Source of the DNA: an uncultured Alphaproteobacteria bacterium
GTDB lineage: Bacteria > Pseudomonadota > Alphaproteobacteria > Methylaequorales > Methylaequoraceae
Assembly: GCA_902540805.1 (NCBI GenBank)
Contig: CACBON010000001.1
Location: 21,777-85,776 of the forward strand
Direction of reading: 5' to 3'
Length of the DNA stretch: 64,000 nt
Below the pieces are notes generated by a model. It saw only the letters and a program-made list of their open reading frames with translations, made no database searches and was not told the DNA's origin. Of the stretch, positions 53,027 to 61,548 are shown piece after piece (the stretch's first letter is position 1; every line of letters starts with the position of its first letter). The position numbers and the translations under genes were made by a program.

Positions 53027-53917
53027 ATGTTTAATTGGAACGATTTGAGCTCTTTTCTAGCACTTTCTAGATGTTCAAAGTTAAAGCTAGCTTCGAAAAA
53101 ATTAAAAGTTGAACCAACCACAATTGCAAGGAGAATAGCAAGGCTAGAGAAAAATATTGAATCTGATCTATTCAATAAATCACCCAAAGGATATATTTTG
53201 ACAGAAAAAGGAGTTGAATTGTTAAGATACGTTGAAAAAATTGAAAATGAAGTATTTGAAATTAACGATAATTTTTTAAAATCAAACCCTAAAATTAGAG
53301 GAAAAGTAAGGTTAAGTGTTGGAGAAGGACTGGGTGTTGAAATAATTAGTAAAAACTTAAATCTTTTTTACGAAAGATTTCCAGAAATTGAAATCGAACT
53401 CCTTGCAGATACAAAATCAAGAAGTTTATCTAACCACGAGGCTGATGTACTCATCTCTTTGTCACGACCAAATAAAGGAAGACTTTTATCCTGGAAATTA
53501 TGTGATTATTTCGTAAAACTATACGGATCTAAGAATTATAAGAAAGATTTTAATAATATAAAAAGTTTAAAAGATTTAAATAATCATAACTTCGTTAGCT
53601 ATGTTGACGAATTAATAGAGTTTCCTGAATTAAATTATCTTAAAGAAATTAACAACAAACTTAACGTGGTATTTTCAAGTAATAGCCTTCGTTCTCAATT
53701 ACATGCTGTAAAAAAAGGGGTTGGGCTTGGACTCTTGCACTCTTTTATAGCGAGAAATCATCAAGATTTAGTTCCTGTCTTACCAAATCTAGTAAATATA
53801 AAGAGAGAGTATTGGTTAGTTGTTCATGAAAATTTATACAATTTACAAAGAATTAAGGCAGTTACTTCTTTCCTTGGAGAGATATTAAAACTTGAAAAAA
53901 TAATTTTAAATAATTAA
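53027..53917 (+). CDS. LysR-family transcriptional regulator
   Basis: A 296-residue LysR regulator. The N-terminal helix-turn-helix has FLALSRCSKLKLASKKLKVEPTTIARRIARLEKNIESDLFNKSPKGYILTEKG (residues about 10-63; an usual LTTR core with ARRIARLE recognition helix), followed by a linker coiled coil and an effector domain from about 90 on. It is divergent from mmsA and probably controls the mmsA-SMP30-AtoE operon with an organic acid as effector. It overlaps the convergent MBL-fold gene by 4 bp at its end. Confidence 0.86.
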   Translation: MFNWNDLSSFLALSRCSKLKLASKKLKVEPTTIARRIARLEKNIESDLFNKSPKGYILTEKGVELLRYVEKIENEVFEINDNFLKSNPKIRGKVRLSVGEGLGVEIISKNLNLFYERFPEIEIELLADTKSRSLSNHEADVLISLSRPNKGRLLSWKLCDYFVKLYGSKNYKKDFNNIKSLKDLNNHNFVSYVDELIEFPELNYLKEINNKLNVVFSSNSLRSQLHAVKKGVGLGLLHSFIARNHQDLVPVLPNLVNIKREYWLVVHENLYNLQRIKAVTSFLGEILKLEKIILNN

Positions 53918-54690
53918 ACAATTAACTTTAGTCCATCGTATGCAGCTTGACAATTATCAGGACAAAGCGAGTTGATATGATCGTAATCAACTTCGTAGTT
54001 CATGTGAGTAAGAATTATTTTTTTTGGTTTAATAATTTCTATCCATTTCATAACTTTATCGTAATGTGCATGAGATTTATGTGGTTCAAATCTTAAACAA
54101 TCTACAATCCATAAATCTAAATTTTCGAGTTTTTTTAAAATATCTGGCCTTATGTCAAAAACGTCCGAACAATAAGCAAAATTGTTTATCCTAAATCCCG
54201 TTGATAATCCAAAGCCATGATCTTGCTGAAAACTCAAAATTTCTAAATTTTTAACTTTAAATGATCCATTTATTTCATTTGGAATTAAACACGGTTTATA
54301 GTAAAAACCGTTGGCCTTGGGGGATAGTTTATCAAAAACATATGCAAATCTTCTTCTAATTTCGTCTATATTTTCTCTAGTAGCATATAAATTTAAATCC
54401 TTTTTCATTAAGACGTTTAAAAATCTAAAGTCATCAATGCCATTGATATGGTCTGCGTGACAATGAGTAATTAAGACTGCGTCCAAATTTTTAACATTTG
54501 CATTCAAAAGTTGTTGTCTCAAATCTGGAGTAGCATCAACTAATATTGATACGCTGGGAGATTCAATTAAAATGGACGATCTTAGCCTTCTGTTTTTCGG
54601 ATTGTCTGGGTTACAATTACCCCAATTGTTTCCAATTGCTGGAACACCAGAAGAACTTCCACAACCCAAAACAGTTATTTTAAGTTGCAT
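53914..54690 (-). CDS. MBL-fold metal-dependent hydrolase (PhnP-like)
   Basis: A 258-residue metallo-beta-lactamase-fold hydrolase of the PhnP/YcbX-like group. The N-terminus LGCGSSSGVPAIGNNWGNCNPDNPKNRRLRSSI holds the family's short Cys region, ITHCHADHINGIDDFR near residue 76 is the HxHxDH metal motif, and CSDVFDI and ILTHMNYEVDY supply the other ligands. Such proteins are commonly next to tatD in Alphaproteobacteria; the nucleotide or phosphodiester substrate is unsettled. It overlaps tatD by 11 bp. It is not PqqB, which has a different N-terminal motif and neighbours. Confidence 0.82.
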   Translation of the reverse strand: MQLKITVLGCGSSSGVPAIGNNWGNCNPDNPKNRRLRSSILIESPSVSILVDATPDLRQQLLNANVKNLDAVLITHCHADHINGIDDFRFLNVLMKKDLNLYATRENIDEIRRRFAYVFDKLSPKANGFYYKPCLIPNEINGSFKVKNLEILSFQQDHGFGLSTGFRINNFAYCSDVFDIRPDILKKLENLDLWIVDCLRFEPHKSHAHYDKVMKWIEIIKPKKIILTHMNYEVDYDHINSLCPDNCQAAYDGLKLIV

Positions 54691-55486
54691 CTTTAGCCTT
54701 TGAAAATAAATTAAAAAAATTCTTTGTAGTTACGCTAGCGACCTCTTCAGTATCAATTTTCTTAATTTTTGCTATTTGCTCTAATGTATATTTCGTGAAT
54801 GCAGGCTCATTTCTTTTCCCTCTTTTAGGTATGGGAGCTAGGTATGGTGAATCTGTTTCCACAAGAATTTTATTCAAGGGGACGTACTTAACAATTTTTC
54901 TAATTTCGTCTGCCTTATCAAAGGTAATAACCCCAGAAAATGATATGTAAAAACCGTTATCTAAAGCACAATTAGCAAGAGACAACCCAGACGAAAAACA
55001 ATGTATGAGACCGCTAGAATTATATTTTTTTACAAATTTATTTAAAAAGAAAATTGTATCTTCATCTGCATTTCTAGTATGAATTACAGTTGGAGAATTG
55101 GTTTCTCCAGAGACTTGCATATGTGTTTCAAAAAAATCTATTTGGTTTTGTTTGTTTTCAAAACTTCTATAATAATCCAGTCCAGTTTCACCAATACCCA
55201 CAACTTTCTTTTTCAGTAAATTTTTCAATAAGTGTGATTTGAGTTTTGTAGTATTTTGAACATCTAATTGCTTTGGAACATTATTTGGGTGCACCCCAGT
55301 AGTACACCAAACATTTTTATATTTTTGAGTTAAATTGTAAATCTCCTCAAACTTTTCTAGATTAACTGATATACTTAACATGTAATCCACGTCTTTTTCT
55401 TTTGCATTTTGAATTACATTATCAAGATCATCTTTGAAATCGTCAAAATTTAAATGACAGTGAGAATCAACTATTTTATTTTTCAT
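54680..55486 (-). CDS. tatD: TatD-family metal-dependent DNase
   Basis: A 268-residue TIM-barrel hydrolase. Metal ligands are DSHCHLNFDDF at residues 6-12, GIGETGLDYYR near 97, HTRNADEDT near 130, HCFSSG near 154 and VETDSPYLAP near 206, which ends in the FAM signature APIPKRGKRNEPAF. TatD has 3' to 5' exonuclease activity in DNA repair and apoptosis-like decay. It lies between the MBL gene and metG, overlapping them by 11 bp each, in the housekeeping operon. Confidence 0.93.
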   Translation of the reverse strand: MKNKIVDSHCHLNFDDFKDDLDNVIQNAKEKDVDYMLSISVNLEKFEEIYNLTQKYKNVWCTTGVHPNNVPKQLDVQNTTKLKSHLLKNLLKKKVVGIGETGLDYYRSFENKQNQIDFFETHMQVSGETNSPTVIHTRNADEDTIFFLNKFVKKYNSSGLIHCFSSGLSLANCALDNGFYISFSGVITFDKADEIRKIVKYVPLNKILVETDSPYLAPIPKRGKRNEPAFTKYTLEQIAKIKKIDTEEVASVTTKNFFNLFSKAKDAT

Positions 55487-57005
55487 ATCTCGGAAATATT
55501 GGTGAGGGTTTATTTAACATATGGTCACTCATAAGTGTATTTTTCGAATTGAGATTATCAAACTCTCTTGACTCATTATTTATATTTAAAATATCTAAAA
55601 TTTTTTTTGAAGCATTTGGAATAAATGGCTGAAGTATAATTCCTACAACCCTAAAGCATTCTATAAGAATTGATAGATCTTTACCTGCTTTTTTTGGATC
55701 TATTTTAAAACTATTCCAAGGCTGACTTTCATCCATATATTTATTTAATTCATCTATGTAGAAGAAAATATCTTCAAGACATTTGCTTATCTGGAATTCC
55801 TTCATTTTCTTTTTTACAGGCACTATCATTTCATAACCTTGACATATAAGTTTTATTTGGTCTGCTTCTTCTCCTAATGAATTTGGAACAGAGTTGTTAA
55901 AGTTCTTGTTAATAAATTTAACAACTCTTTGAATTAAGTTTCCTAAATTATTTGATAGATCTGAATTTATTCTATTGATTAAAGAAAATTCAGAAAAATC
56001 ACCATCATTTCCCAAAGGAACTTCTCTTAAAAGAAAATATCTTAGTTGATCTAAACCAAATTTTTCTATCATTTGATTTGGATCAATTGTGTTTCCCAAA
56101 GACTTTGATATTTTTTTACCTTCATTTGTCCACCATCCGTGTGCAAATATGGTTTTAGGCAAAGCGTGGTTTATTGCCATTAACATAGCAGGCCAATAAA
56201 TTGCATGAAATTTTAAAATGTCTTTTCCAATTATATGAATACAATTTTCCCAATACTCCATTTTTTCATCTGTGATATTTGGATAACCAATTGAAGTCAA
56301 ATAATTAGTTAGTGCATCGATCCAAACGTACATGATATGTTCAGATTCAGGAACTTTTATTCCCCAGTCAAAACTTGTTCTTGAGATCGATAAATCTTTC
56401 AATCCTCCTTTAACGAAGCTTTTAACTTCATTCATTCTGGATTTAGGCATTACAAAATCTGGATTTTCTTCATAAAAATCTAATAATTTTTCCTGCCACT
56501 CTGATAACTTGAAAAAAAAGCTCTCCTCTTCAATCCAGTCTACTTGACTCCCGTCCTTTGTTGTATAAACGTCACCTTCTTTTATCAACTCTTTATCTTG
56601 ATAATAAGATTCGTCCTTAACCGAATACCAACCACTATATTTACTTTTATATATTTGGTTATTTTTTAAGAGTTCGTTCCAAAAGTGAATAGCTGAATTG
56701 TTGTGTCTTTTTTCAGTGGTTCTAATAAAATCAGTATTTATTATTCCAAGAGTTTGAGAGAGGTTTTTAAAATTTTGAGAAACTTTATCTACGAAATTTT
56801 GGGGTATTTCACCTTTTTGTTTAGCTGCTTTTTCAACTTTCATTCCATGTTCGTCTGTACCAGTTGTAAAAAGTATTTTTTTGCCATCTAATTTATTAAA
56901 TCTTGCAACAGTATCACATATAATACTAGTATATGCATGACCAATATGTGGAAGATCATTAACATAATAAATTGGTGTGGTAATATAAGTTTTTTTAATA
57001 TTCAT
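55476..57005 (-). CDS. metG: Methionyl-tRNA synthetase
   Basis: A class I aminoacyl-tRNA synthetase of about 509 residues charging tRNA-Met, in the short form (MetG2-like) common in Alphaproteobacteria without the C-terminal tRNA-binding domain. The HIGH motif is in DLPHIGHAYTS at about residues 20-23, and KISKS is in GKKISKSLGN near residue 297. I see no zinc knuckle CxxC pairs in the connective region. An in-frame upstream start adds 17 residues that overlap holB more deeply; I chose the ATG at 57005 (MNIKKTYITTP). The gene overlaps holB by 11 bp and tatD by 11 bp. Confidence 0.95.
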   Translation of the reverse strand: MNIKKTYITTPIYYVNDLPHIGHAYTSIICDTVARFNKLDGKKILFTTGTDEHGMKVEKAAKQKGEIPQNFVDKVSQNFKNLSQTLGIINTDFIRTTEKRHNNSAIHFWNELLKNNQIYKSKYSGWYSVKDESYYQDKELIKEGDVYTTKDGSQVDWIEEESFFFKLSEWQEKLLDFYEENPDFVMPKSRMNEVKSFVKGGLKDLSISRTSFDWGIKVPESEHIMYVWIDALTNYLTSIGYPNITDEKMEYWENCIHIIGKDILKFHAIYWPAMLMAINHALPKTIFAHGWWTNEGKKISKSLGNTIDPNQMIEKFGLDQLRYFLLREVPLGNDGDFSEFSLINRINSDLSNNLGNLIQRVVKFINKNFNNSVPNSLGEEADQIKLICQGYEMIVPVKKKMKEFQISKCLEDIFFYIDELNKYMDESQPWNSFKIDPKKAGKDLSILIECFRVVGIILQPFIPNASKKILDILNINNESREFDNLNSKNTLMSDHMLNKPSPIFPRYEK

Positions 57006-57879
57006 TTGTTTTGATATATTCTGAAAGTAAGTAGTATAATTCCTTTTTTTTATCAATATTTAAATTTTGGATATAAAGAATTCTAATATTTGAAAAAAAT
57101 ATTAAAATCTTTTTTATATAAGCTTTATTTTGGTAATACTTGAGAAACCTGCCTTTTTGGATAAAAAATATATGATTCATTATCGAAGAAAACAATTTAT
57201 CATAATTATGAGCTATAAGATCATAGAATAATTCAAATTCAGACATCTTGAAGCTTTTATCCTTTTCTAACTTATCAAAATATTCCTGAATAATTTTACC
57301 TTCCTCACTTATCAAAAAAAAAAGCCTTTCAATACTTCCATTTGTCAAAAAGTATTTTTTTTCTAGATCAAAATGTTTACAATCAACATCGTAATATTTA
57401 CAGAATTCAAACATATTTTTTTTATTCAAAGGTTTAAAATCAAGTTTAATACACCTAGATGATATTGTTTTTGGAATTCTTTTAATGTCATGAGAAATAA
57501 ATATTATGATAGTATTTGAAGGTGGATCTTCTATTGTTTTTAACATCGCATTATATGAATTAAAATTTAAACTGTTAGCATTATCAATTATTATAAAACA
57601 ATTTTGATTTTCATTTGCATTGGTCAAGTTTATTTGATTTATAAGTAATCTGATATCATCTACCAACACAGGGTTTTGTTCAGAATTTATTTCAAAAAAA
57701 TTTTGAGTGTTACTTCCTTTTATTTTACAAACTGATCTTATGAAACTAACTGCAGTTGAATACTTCCCTATTCCTTTGATTCCATTAAAAATCCAAGCAT
57801 GTGGAAATTGTATATGATAGCTTTCATTTAAAATCTTTAATTGCTCGTTGTGTCCAATAATTTTTGGTGGGTGTATCAT
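56995..57879 (-). CDS. holB: DNA polymerase III delta-prime subunit
   Basis: A clamp-loader AAA+ subunit of about 294 residues. The N-terminal part MIHPPKIIGHNEQLKILNESY and AWIFNGIKGIGKYSTAVSFI (P-loop-like) is typical, followed by VDDIRLLINQINLTNANENQNCFIIIDNANSLNFNSYNAMLKTIEDPPSNTIIIFISH and SRCIKLDFKPL (the SRC motif). The ATG at 57879 begins 3 bp past the tmk stop; an upstream in-frame TTG at 57894 overlaps tmk and is less likely. The zinc-module cysteines of E. coli HolB are not obvious, as in many alphaproteobacterial forms. It is in the metG operon. Confidence 0.88.
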   Translation of the reverse strand: MIHPPKIIGHNEQLKILNESYHIQFPHAWIFNGIKGIGKYSTAVSFIRSVCKIKGSNTQNFFEINSEQNPVLVDDIRLLINQINLTNANENQNCFIIIDNANSLNFNSYNAMLKTIEDPPSNTIIIFISHDIKRIPKTISSRCIKLDFKPLNKKNMFEFCKYYDVDCKHFDLEKKYFLTNGSIERLFFLISEEGKIIQEYFDKLEKDKSFKMSEFELFYDLIAHNYDKLFSSIMNHIFFIQKGRFLKYYQNKAYIKKILIFFSNIRILYIQNLNIDKKKELYYLLSEYIKTNEY

Positions 57880-57881
57880 AA

Positions 57882-58520
57882 TTAAATTACACAAGGAAGT
57901 TTGAGTTTGAAAAGTAATAATTTATTTACGTGATCAATTATTTTTTTATGAATAACCTTTTTAGATAAAGAAGCGTCAATTTTATACATATTTTTGCATT
58001 TTTTACTCAGTTTTAAGAAATTTTTTCTAATTTTTTCATGATAAATTTTATCTTTGTTTTCAAATCTAGTTTCTTTATTTTTAATCTTTAGACTTCTTTT
58101 TAAACCAATATCTGGAGCTAAATCTAGAAGTATTGTTAAGTCAGGCATTAAATTAAATGCAAAATTTTGGTGAAAAAAGTCTAATTTTTTAGCGAAATTT
58201 TTTATATCAAATTGATACGAAATTGTTGAATGAATATACCTATCACAGATTACTGTTTTTTCTTTTAATGATGGAATTATCTTTTCTTTTAGATGCTGAT
58301 GTCTAGACGCATAAATTAAAAGCAATTCAACATCAGACGAGATGTTTGTATTTTTGTCTTCTACTAAAATTTTTCTTATCTTATCAGATATTTTAGTTCC
58401 ACCTGGCTCTCTTGTGAGCAAATTTTTTTCATTTATAAATGATAATGATTTCGATAACAATTTAGCTTGGGTTGATTTTCCAGTTCCTTCCCCACCTTCA
58501 AAAGTTATAAATTTCTTCAT
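57882..58520 (-). CDS. tmk: Thymidylate kinase
   Basis: A 212-residue dTMP kinase making dTDP for DNA synthesis. The P-loop is FEGGEGTGKSTQAKLL at residues 7-22. LTREPGGTKISDKIR near 38 is the substrate-binding DRX-like motif region, YASRHQHLKEKIIPSLK and CDRYIHSTISYQ (the DRY motif) near 93 follow, and KRSLKIKNKETRFENK is the lid. It lies in the conserved dacC-tmk-holB-metG order and overlaps dacC by 4 bp. Confidence 0.94.
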   Translation of the reverse strand: MKKFITFEGGEGTGKSTQAKLLSKSLSFINEKNLLTREPGGTKISDKIRKILVEDKNTNISSDVELLLIYASRHQHLKEKIIPSLKEKTVICDRYIHSTISYQFDIKNFAKKLDFFHQNFAFNLMPDLTILLDLAPDIGLKRSLKIKNKETRFENKDKIYHEKIRKNFLKLSKKCKNMYKIDASLSKKVIHKKIIDHVNKLLLFKLKLPCVI

Positions 58521-59656
58521 TTTGTTCTAAAAATACTATCACCGAGTAACAAAAATTTTAAATTATTATAAACTTTAGAAAAGAAAGACATTTTTTTGAT
58601 TTCGTTTTTAGAAAAAAGTTCATATTTTTTTATAATTTCTGAGTTTTTATTTTTAACGATTAAATCAGCGACTTTTTGATCTTTTTCAATGGGAGCTAGT
58701 AATGGTTTATAATGTTTAATGGTAAATACTAAATCTTTTTTTAATCTGTTGGGCACAGTAAGATTTACACTCTCTTTAGAATACAAATCTACTTTTTTTT
58801 CTCTTCCACCCCAGACCTGAAGATTTGTAATTGTTTGATTTTTGTCAAAAAGATCAATTACTTTATATTGATTGAAACCTACTTTAATTAATCTTTCTGA
58901 CTCATCTCTCCTATCTTTATCTCTTTTTAAACCATTTAAGATGAGAATTAACCTTCGATTATTTTTTAAAACAGAGGCAACCAGACCATAGCCACCTAAA
59001 GAGGTTTTTCCAGTTTTTAAACCATCTGCATTAATTTCGTTAAACAACAAGGGATTCCTATTTAATTGTTTAATTCCACTATATGTAAATTCTTTTTCTG
59101 CATAATAATAATAAAGTTCTGGAAAATCTTCGATTGTTCTGACTGTCAATGTGAGCAGATCTTGTATTGTTGTTAAATGGTCTGGATCTGGCCAACCAGT
59201 TGAATTAGTAAAGCTTGAGTTCATCATACCAATTTCCTTAGCAAGAAGATTTAATTCTTCAGCAAAAATTGCTTCACTTCCTGATATACCTTCCGCAATA
59301 GCTATACATGCATCATTTCCAGATTGAACAATTATTCCTCTTATTAAATCTTCAACAGAAACCATAGTATTGACCTTCACAAACATTTTTGAGCCACCCT
59401 TTTTCCAGGCTTTCTTACTTACTTTAAATTTATCTGTAAGTTTTAAATCACCATCCTTAATTTTTTTAAAAACATAATAAATTGTCATAATTTTACTCAT
59501 AGAGCTTGGTGACATAAGTTCTTCAGAGTTTTTTTCGAAAATTATAGTTTTGGTTTCATAATCATAAAGTATTGCCTGCTTTGCAATTGTGTCGAGTGAA
59601 AAAACCTTATAATTTAATAAAAAAGAAAAGAAAAAAGATATTAAAAAAAATTTCAT
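58517..59656 (-). CDS. dacC: D-alanyl-D-alanine carboxypeptidase (DacC/PBP5-6-like)
   Basis: A 379-residue penicillin-binding protein that trims the terminal D-Ala from peptidoglycan pentapeptides. A signal peptide spans about residues 1-20. The serine-protease-like motifs are SxxK at S52-M-S-K55 (MSPSSMSKIM), SGN near residue 115 (VQSGNDACIA) and KTG near 218 (DGLKTGKTSLGG). A C-terminal PBP5 domain follows. It overlaps tmk by 4 bp and ends 1 bp from the rlpA stop side gene order, forming rlpA-dacC-tmk. Confidence 0.92.
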   Translation of the reverse strand: MKFFLISFFFSFLLNYKVFSLDTIAKQAILYDYETKTIIFEKNSEELMSPSSMSKIMTIYYVFKKIKDGDLKLTDKFKVSKKAWKKGGSKMFVKVNTMVSVEDLIRGIIVQSGNDACIAIAEGISGSEAIFAEELNLLAKEIGMMNSSFTNSTGWPDPDHLTTIQDLLTLTVRTIEDFPELYYYYAEKEFTYSGIKQLNRNPLLFNEINADGLKTGKTSLGGYGLVASVLKNNRRLILILNGLKRDKDRRDESERLIKVGFNQYKVIDLFDKNQTITNLQVWGGREKKVDLYSKESVNLTVPNRLKKDLVFTIKHYKPLLAPIEKDQKVADLIVKNKNSEIIKKYELFSKNEIKKMSFFSKVYNNLKFLLLGDSIFRTK

Positions 59657-59657
59657 T

Positions 59658-60560
59658 TTAATTTACTATTAAATGGCTCGCAGTATAACCTAATTCAAAA
59701 AGTTTTGTTCTTATATTTTCGGCTAAATTTAGACTTTCTATTGGGCCTATTCTTACTCTATACACATACTTATTATTTACAAAAGTCCTCTCAATATATG
59801 CTTGAAAGTCTGATAGTTTTTGAGTTAATGATTTAGCATTTCTGTGATCAGTGAATGCGCCAACTTGGATAGCTAATTGTTTATCACTTAAAATAGAGTT
59901 TTGCTTATCAAAGTCTTCATTTTGCGATTTTTGTTTCTCTTTTTTCATGATTTTTTGCTTCTCAAAATTATTTGTAATTTCTGTCTTCTTAATTTCTTTA
60001 AATTCAGCGGACTCAACTTTTGTTATTTTATTACTTGTATTACCTAATGCATGTTCTCTTGACTCATTTTCTAGAATTTCAACTTTCACTTTAGCTATTC
60101 CTGTATTCACAAAACCCAGTTCTTGTGCAGCTTTTTTTGATAGATCAATTATTCTGTTTCCAGCAAAAGGCCCCCTGTCATTTACTCTTACCTTTGGGAG
60201 TACTTTTCCATTATCAAGATTGGTAACCCTTACTATAGAAGGCATAGGTAATGTTCTATGTGCCGCAGAAACCTTATTTTGATCAAAAATTTCTCCATTT
60301 GCTGTTTTTTTCCCATGAAACCCTGGTCCGTACCATGATGCAATGCCAATTTCTTCATAATCATAATCAATAGCTGGATAGTACCATTTACCATTAATCT
60401 TATATGGTGTACCTATTTTATATATCGGTTCATCTCCCCATGTTCCTATTCTTTTTGCAGAATTAACAAGAAATGTTGCTTCAGAACAGCCTAATAAGAA
60501 TAACGGAATCATGATAATGATTTGAGATTTCAAGGAGGTGAAAATTTTATTTAATTTCAT
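59658..60560 (-). CDS. rlpA: RlpA-family septal ring lytic transglycosylase (lipoprotein with SPOR domain)
   Basis: A 300-residue outer-membrane lipoprotein that cleaves peptidoglycan glycans lacking stem peptides during division. The lipobox is LLGC with C25. The RlpA double-psi barrel lies at about residues 73-165 (GIASWYGPGFHGKKTANGEIFD, RVNDRGPFAGNRIIDLS), and a SPOR domain at about 225-300 (LAIQVGAFTDHRNAKSLTQKL) binds denuded septal glycan. A charged Lys/Glu-rich linker joins them. It overlaps mltB by 14 bp and precedes dacC by 1 bp. Confidence 0.93.
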   Translation of the reverse strand: MKLNKIFTSLKSQIIIMIPLFLLGCSEATFLVNSAKRIGTWGDEPIYKIGTPYKINGKWYYPAIDYDYEEIGIASWYGPGFHGKKTANGEIFDQNKVSAAHRTLPMPSIVRVTNLDNGKVLPKVRVNDRGPFAGNRIIDLSKKAAQELGFVNTGIAKVKVEILENESREHALGNTSNKITKVESAEFKEIKKTEITNNFEKQKIMKKEKQKSQNEDFDKQNSILSDKQLAIQVGAFTDHRNAKSLTQKLSDFQAYIERTFVNNKYVYRVRIGPIESLNLAENIRTKLFELGYTASHLIVN

Positions 60561-61548
60561 CAGAGAATAAAAATACAGTTAACGCGAAATAATTAGACCT
60601 ATTCCAGTTTAATATAACATCATAGTTTTTTGAGACAAGATAACATTCATTATAATTTGAATCAGGAATAACGAGTTTAAGTTTAGATTTGCCATATTCT
60701 TTATTTAATTTGATTCCATTACCTGACCAAAAAGTAACATCTTTATAAACTTTATTTTTTGCTAATTTTCGCAATGCATTTGTTAATTGAATATTTATTT
60801 CTTCACCCCATTGCAAATTATTATTCCAGCCAATTTTTTTTAAATAATTTGCTCCAGATGCCAATGCATCAGGTTTTTTAAATAAATTTACTCTTGAATC
60901 ACCATCAAAATCAATTGCATGTTTTAGAAAAGTACTTGGCATAAATTGAGTTTGACCGAATGCTCCTGCCCACGAGCCCTTGAATGAATTTCTTTCGAAA
61001 TGATTACTTTCGAGTATATTTAGTGCGTTCTCAAGTTCTTTTGTAAAAAATTCTTTTCTTCTTCCATCATATGCTAAGGACGCTAAAGATCTGATTATGT
61101 CCATTTTACCAGTATGTTTACCAAAGGAGGTCTCAATTCCCCACAAAGCTGATAAAATTTTAGCGCTTACATTGTACTTTAGTTCAATTTTTTTAAGAAG
61201 GGTCTTATTTTGATTATATTGTTCATTAATCTTTTTTTTACTTTTTGTATTAACTACATTTTTGAAATATTTGTCAAAAGTTAGCCTGAATTCAGGCTGT
61301 TTTCTGTCTAACTCAATGACCCTTGGATTAAATTTAATATTATCAAGATAATTTAAAGTATCATCCTTGTAATTTTTGTTTTTAAGATCATTCTTGGTTT
61401 TTAAAATCCACTCATTCCAGGATAATTTATTTTTTGGAAATTTATCAAGATCGGGTGAATCAGTACTTTTACTAAATAAATCGCTTGCCTGCAGAGAAAT
61501 AATAATTGCTAAAAGATAAAAAGTTTTCTTTAAATTAGTCTTTAACAT
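60547..61548 (-). CDS. mltB: Membrane-bound lytic murein transglycosylase B
   Basis: A 333-residue lytic transglycosylase of the SLT_2/MltB type. After an N-terminal export signal, WNEWILKTKNDLKNKNY and a mature domain hold the catalytic Glu in ALWGIETSFGKHTG near residue 150. AGAFGQTQFMPSTFLKHAIDFDGDSRVNL near 200 and ASGANYLKKIGW are family hallmarks. I chose the ATG at 61548 rather than an in-frame GTG at 61569, because it starts the signal peptide. It overlaps lldD by 14 bp and rlpA by 14 bp. No lipobox is evident. Confidence 0.9.
   Translation of the reverse strand: MLKTNLKKTFYLLAIIISLQASDLFSKSTDSPDLDKFPKNKLSWNEWILKTKNDLKNKNYKDDTLNYLDNIKFNPRVIELDRKQPEFRLTFDKYFKNVVNTKSKKKINEQYNQNKTLLKKIELKYNVSAKILSALWGIETSFGKHTGKMDIIRSLASLAYDGRRKEFFTKELENALNILESNHFERNSFKGSWAGAFGQTQFMPSTFLKHAIDFDGDSRVNLFKKPDALASGANYLKKIGWNNNLQWGEEINIQLTNALRKLAKNKVYKDVTFWSGNGIKLNKEYGKSKLKLVIPDSNYNECYLVSKNYDVILNWNRSNYFALTVFLFSDEIK

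Noticed and set aside
53914..54690. MBL-fold gene considered as PqqB, which would fit the two pqqA genes
   Set aside because: The LGCGSSSGVPAIGNNWGNC start and the position between lysR and tatD fit the PhnP-like group common beside tatD in Alphaproteobacteria; pqqC, D and E are not adjacent.
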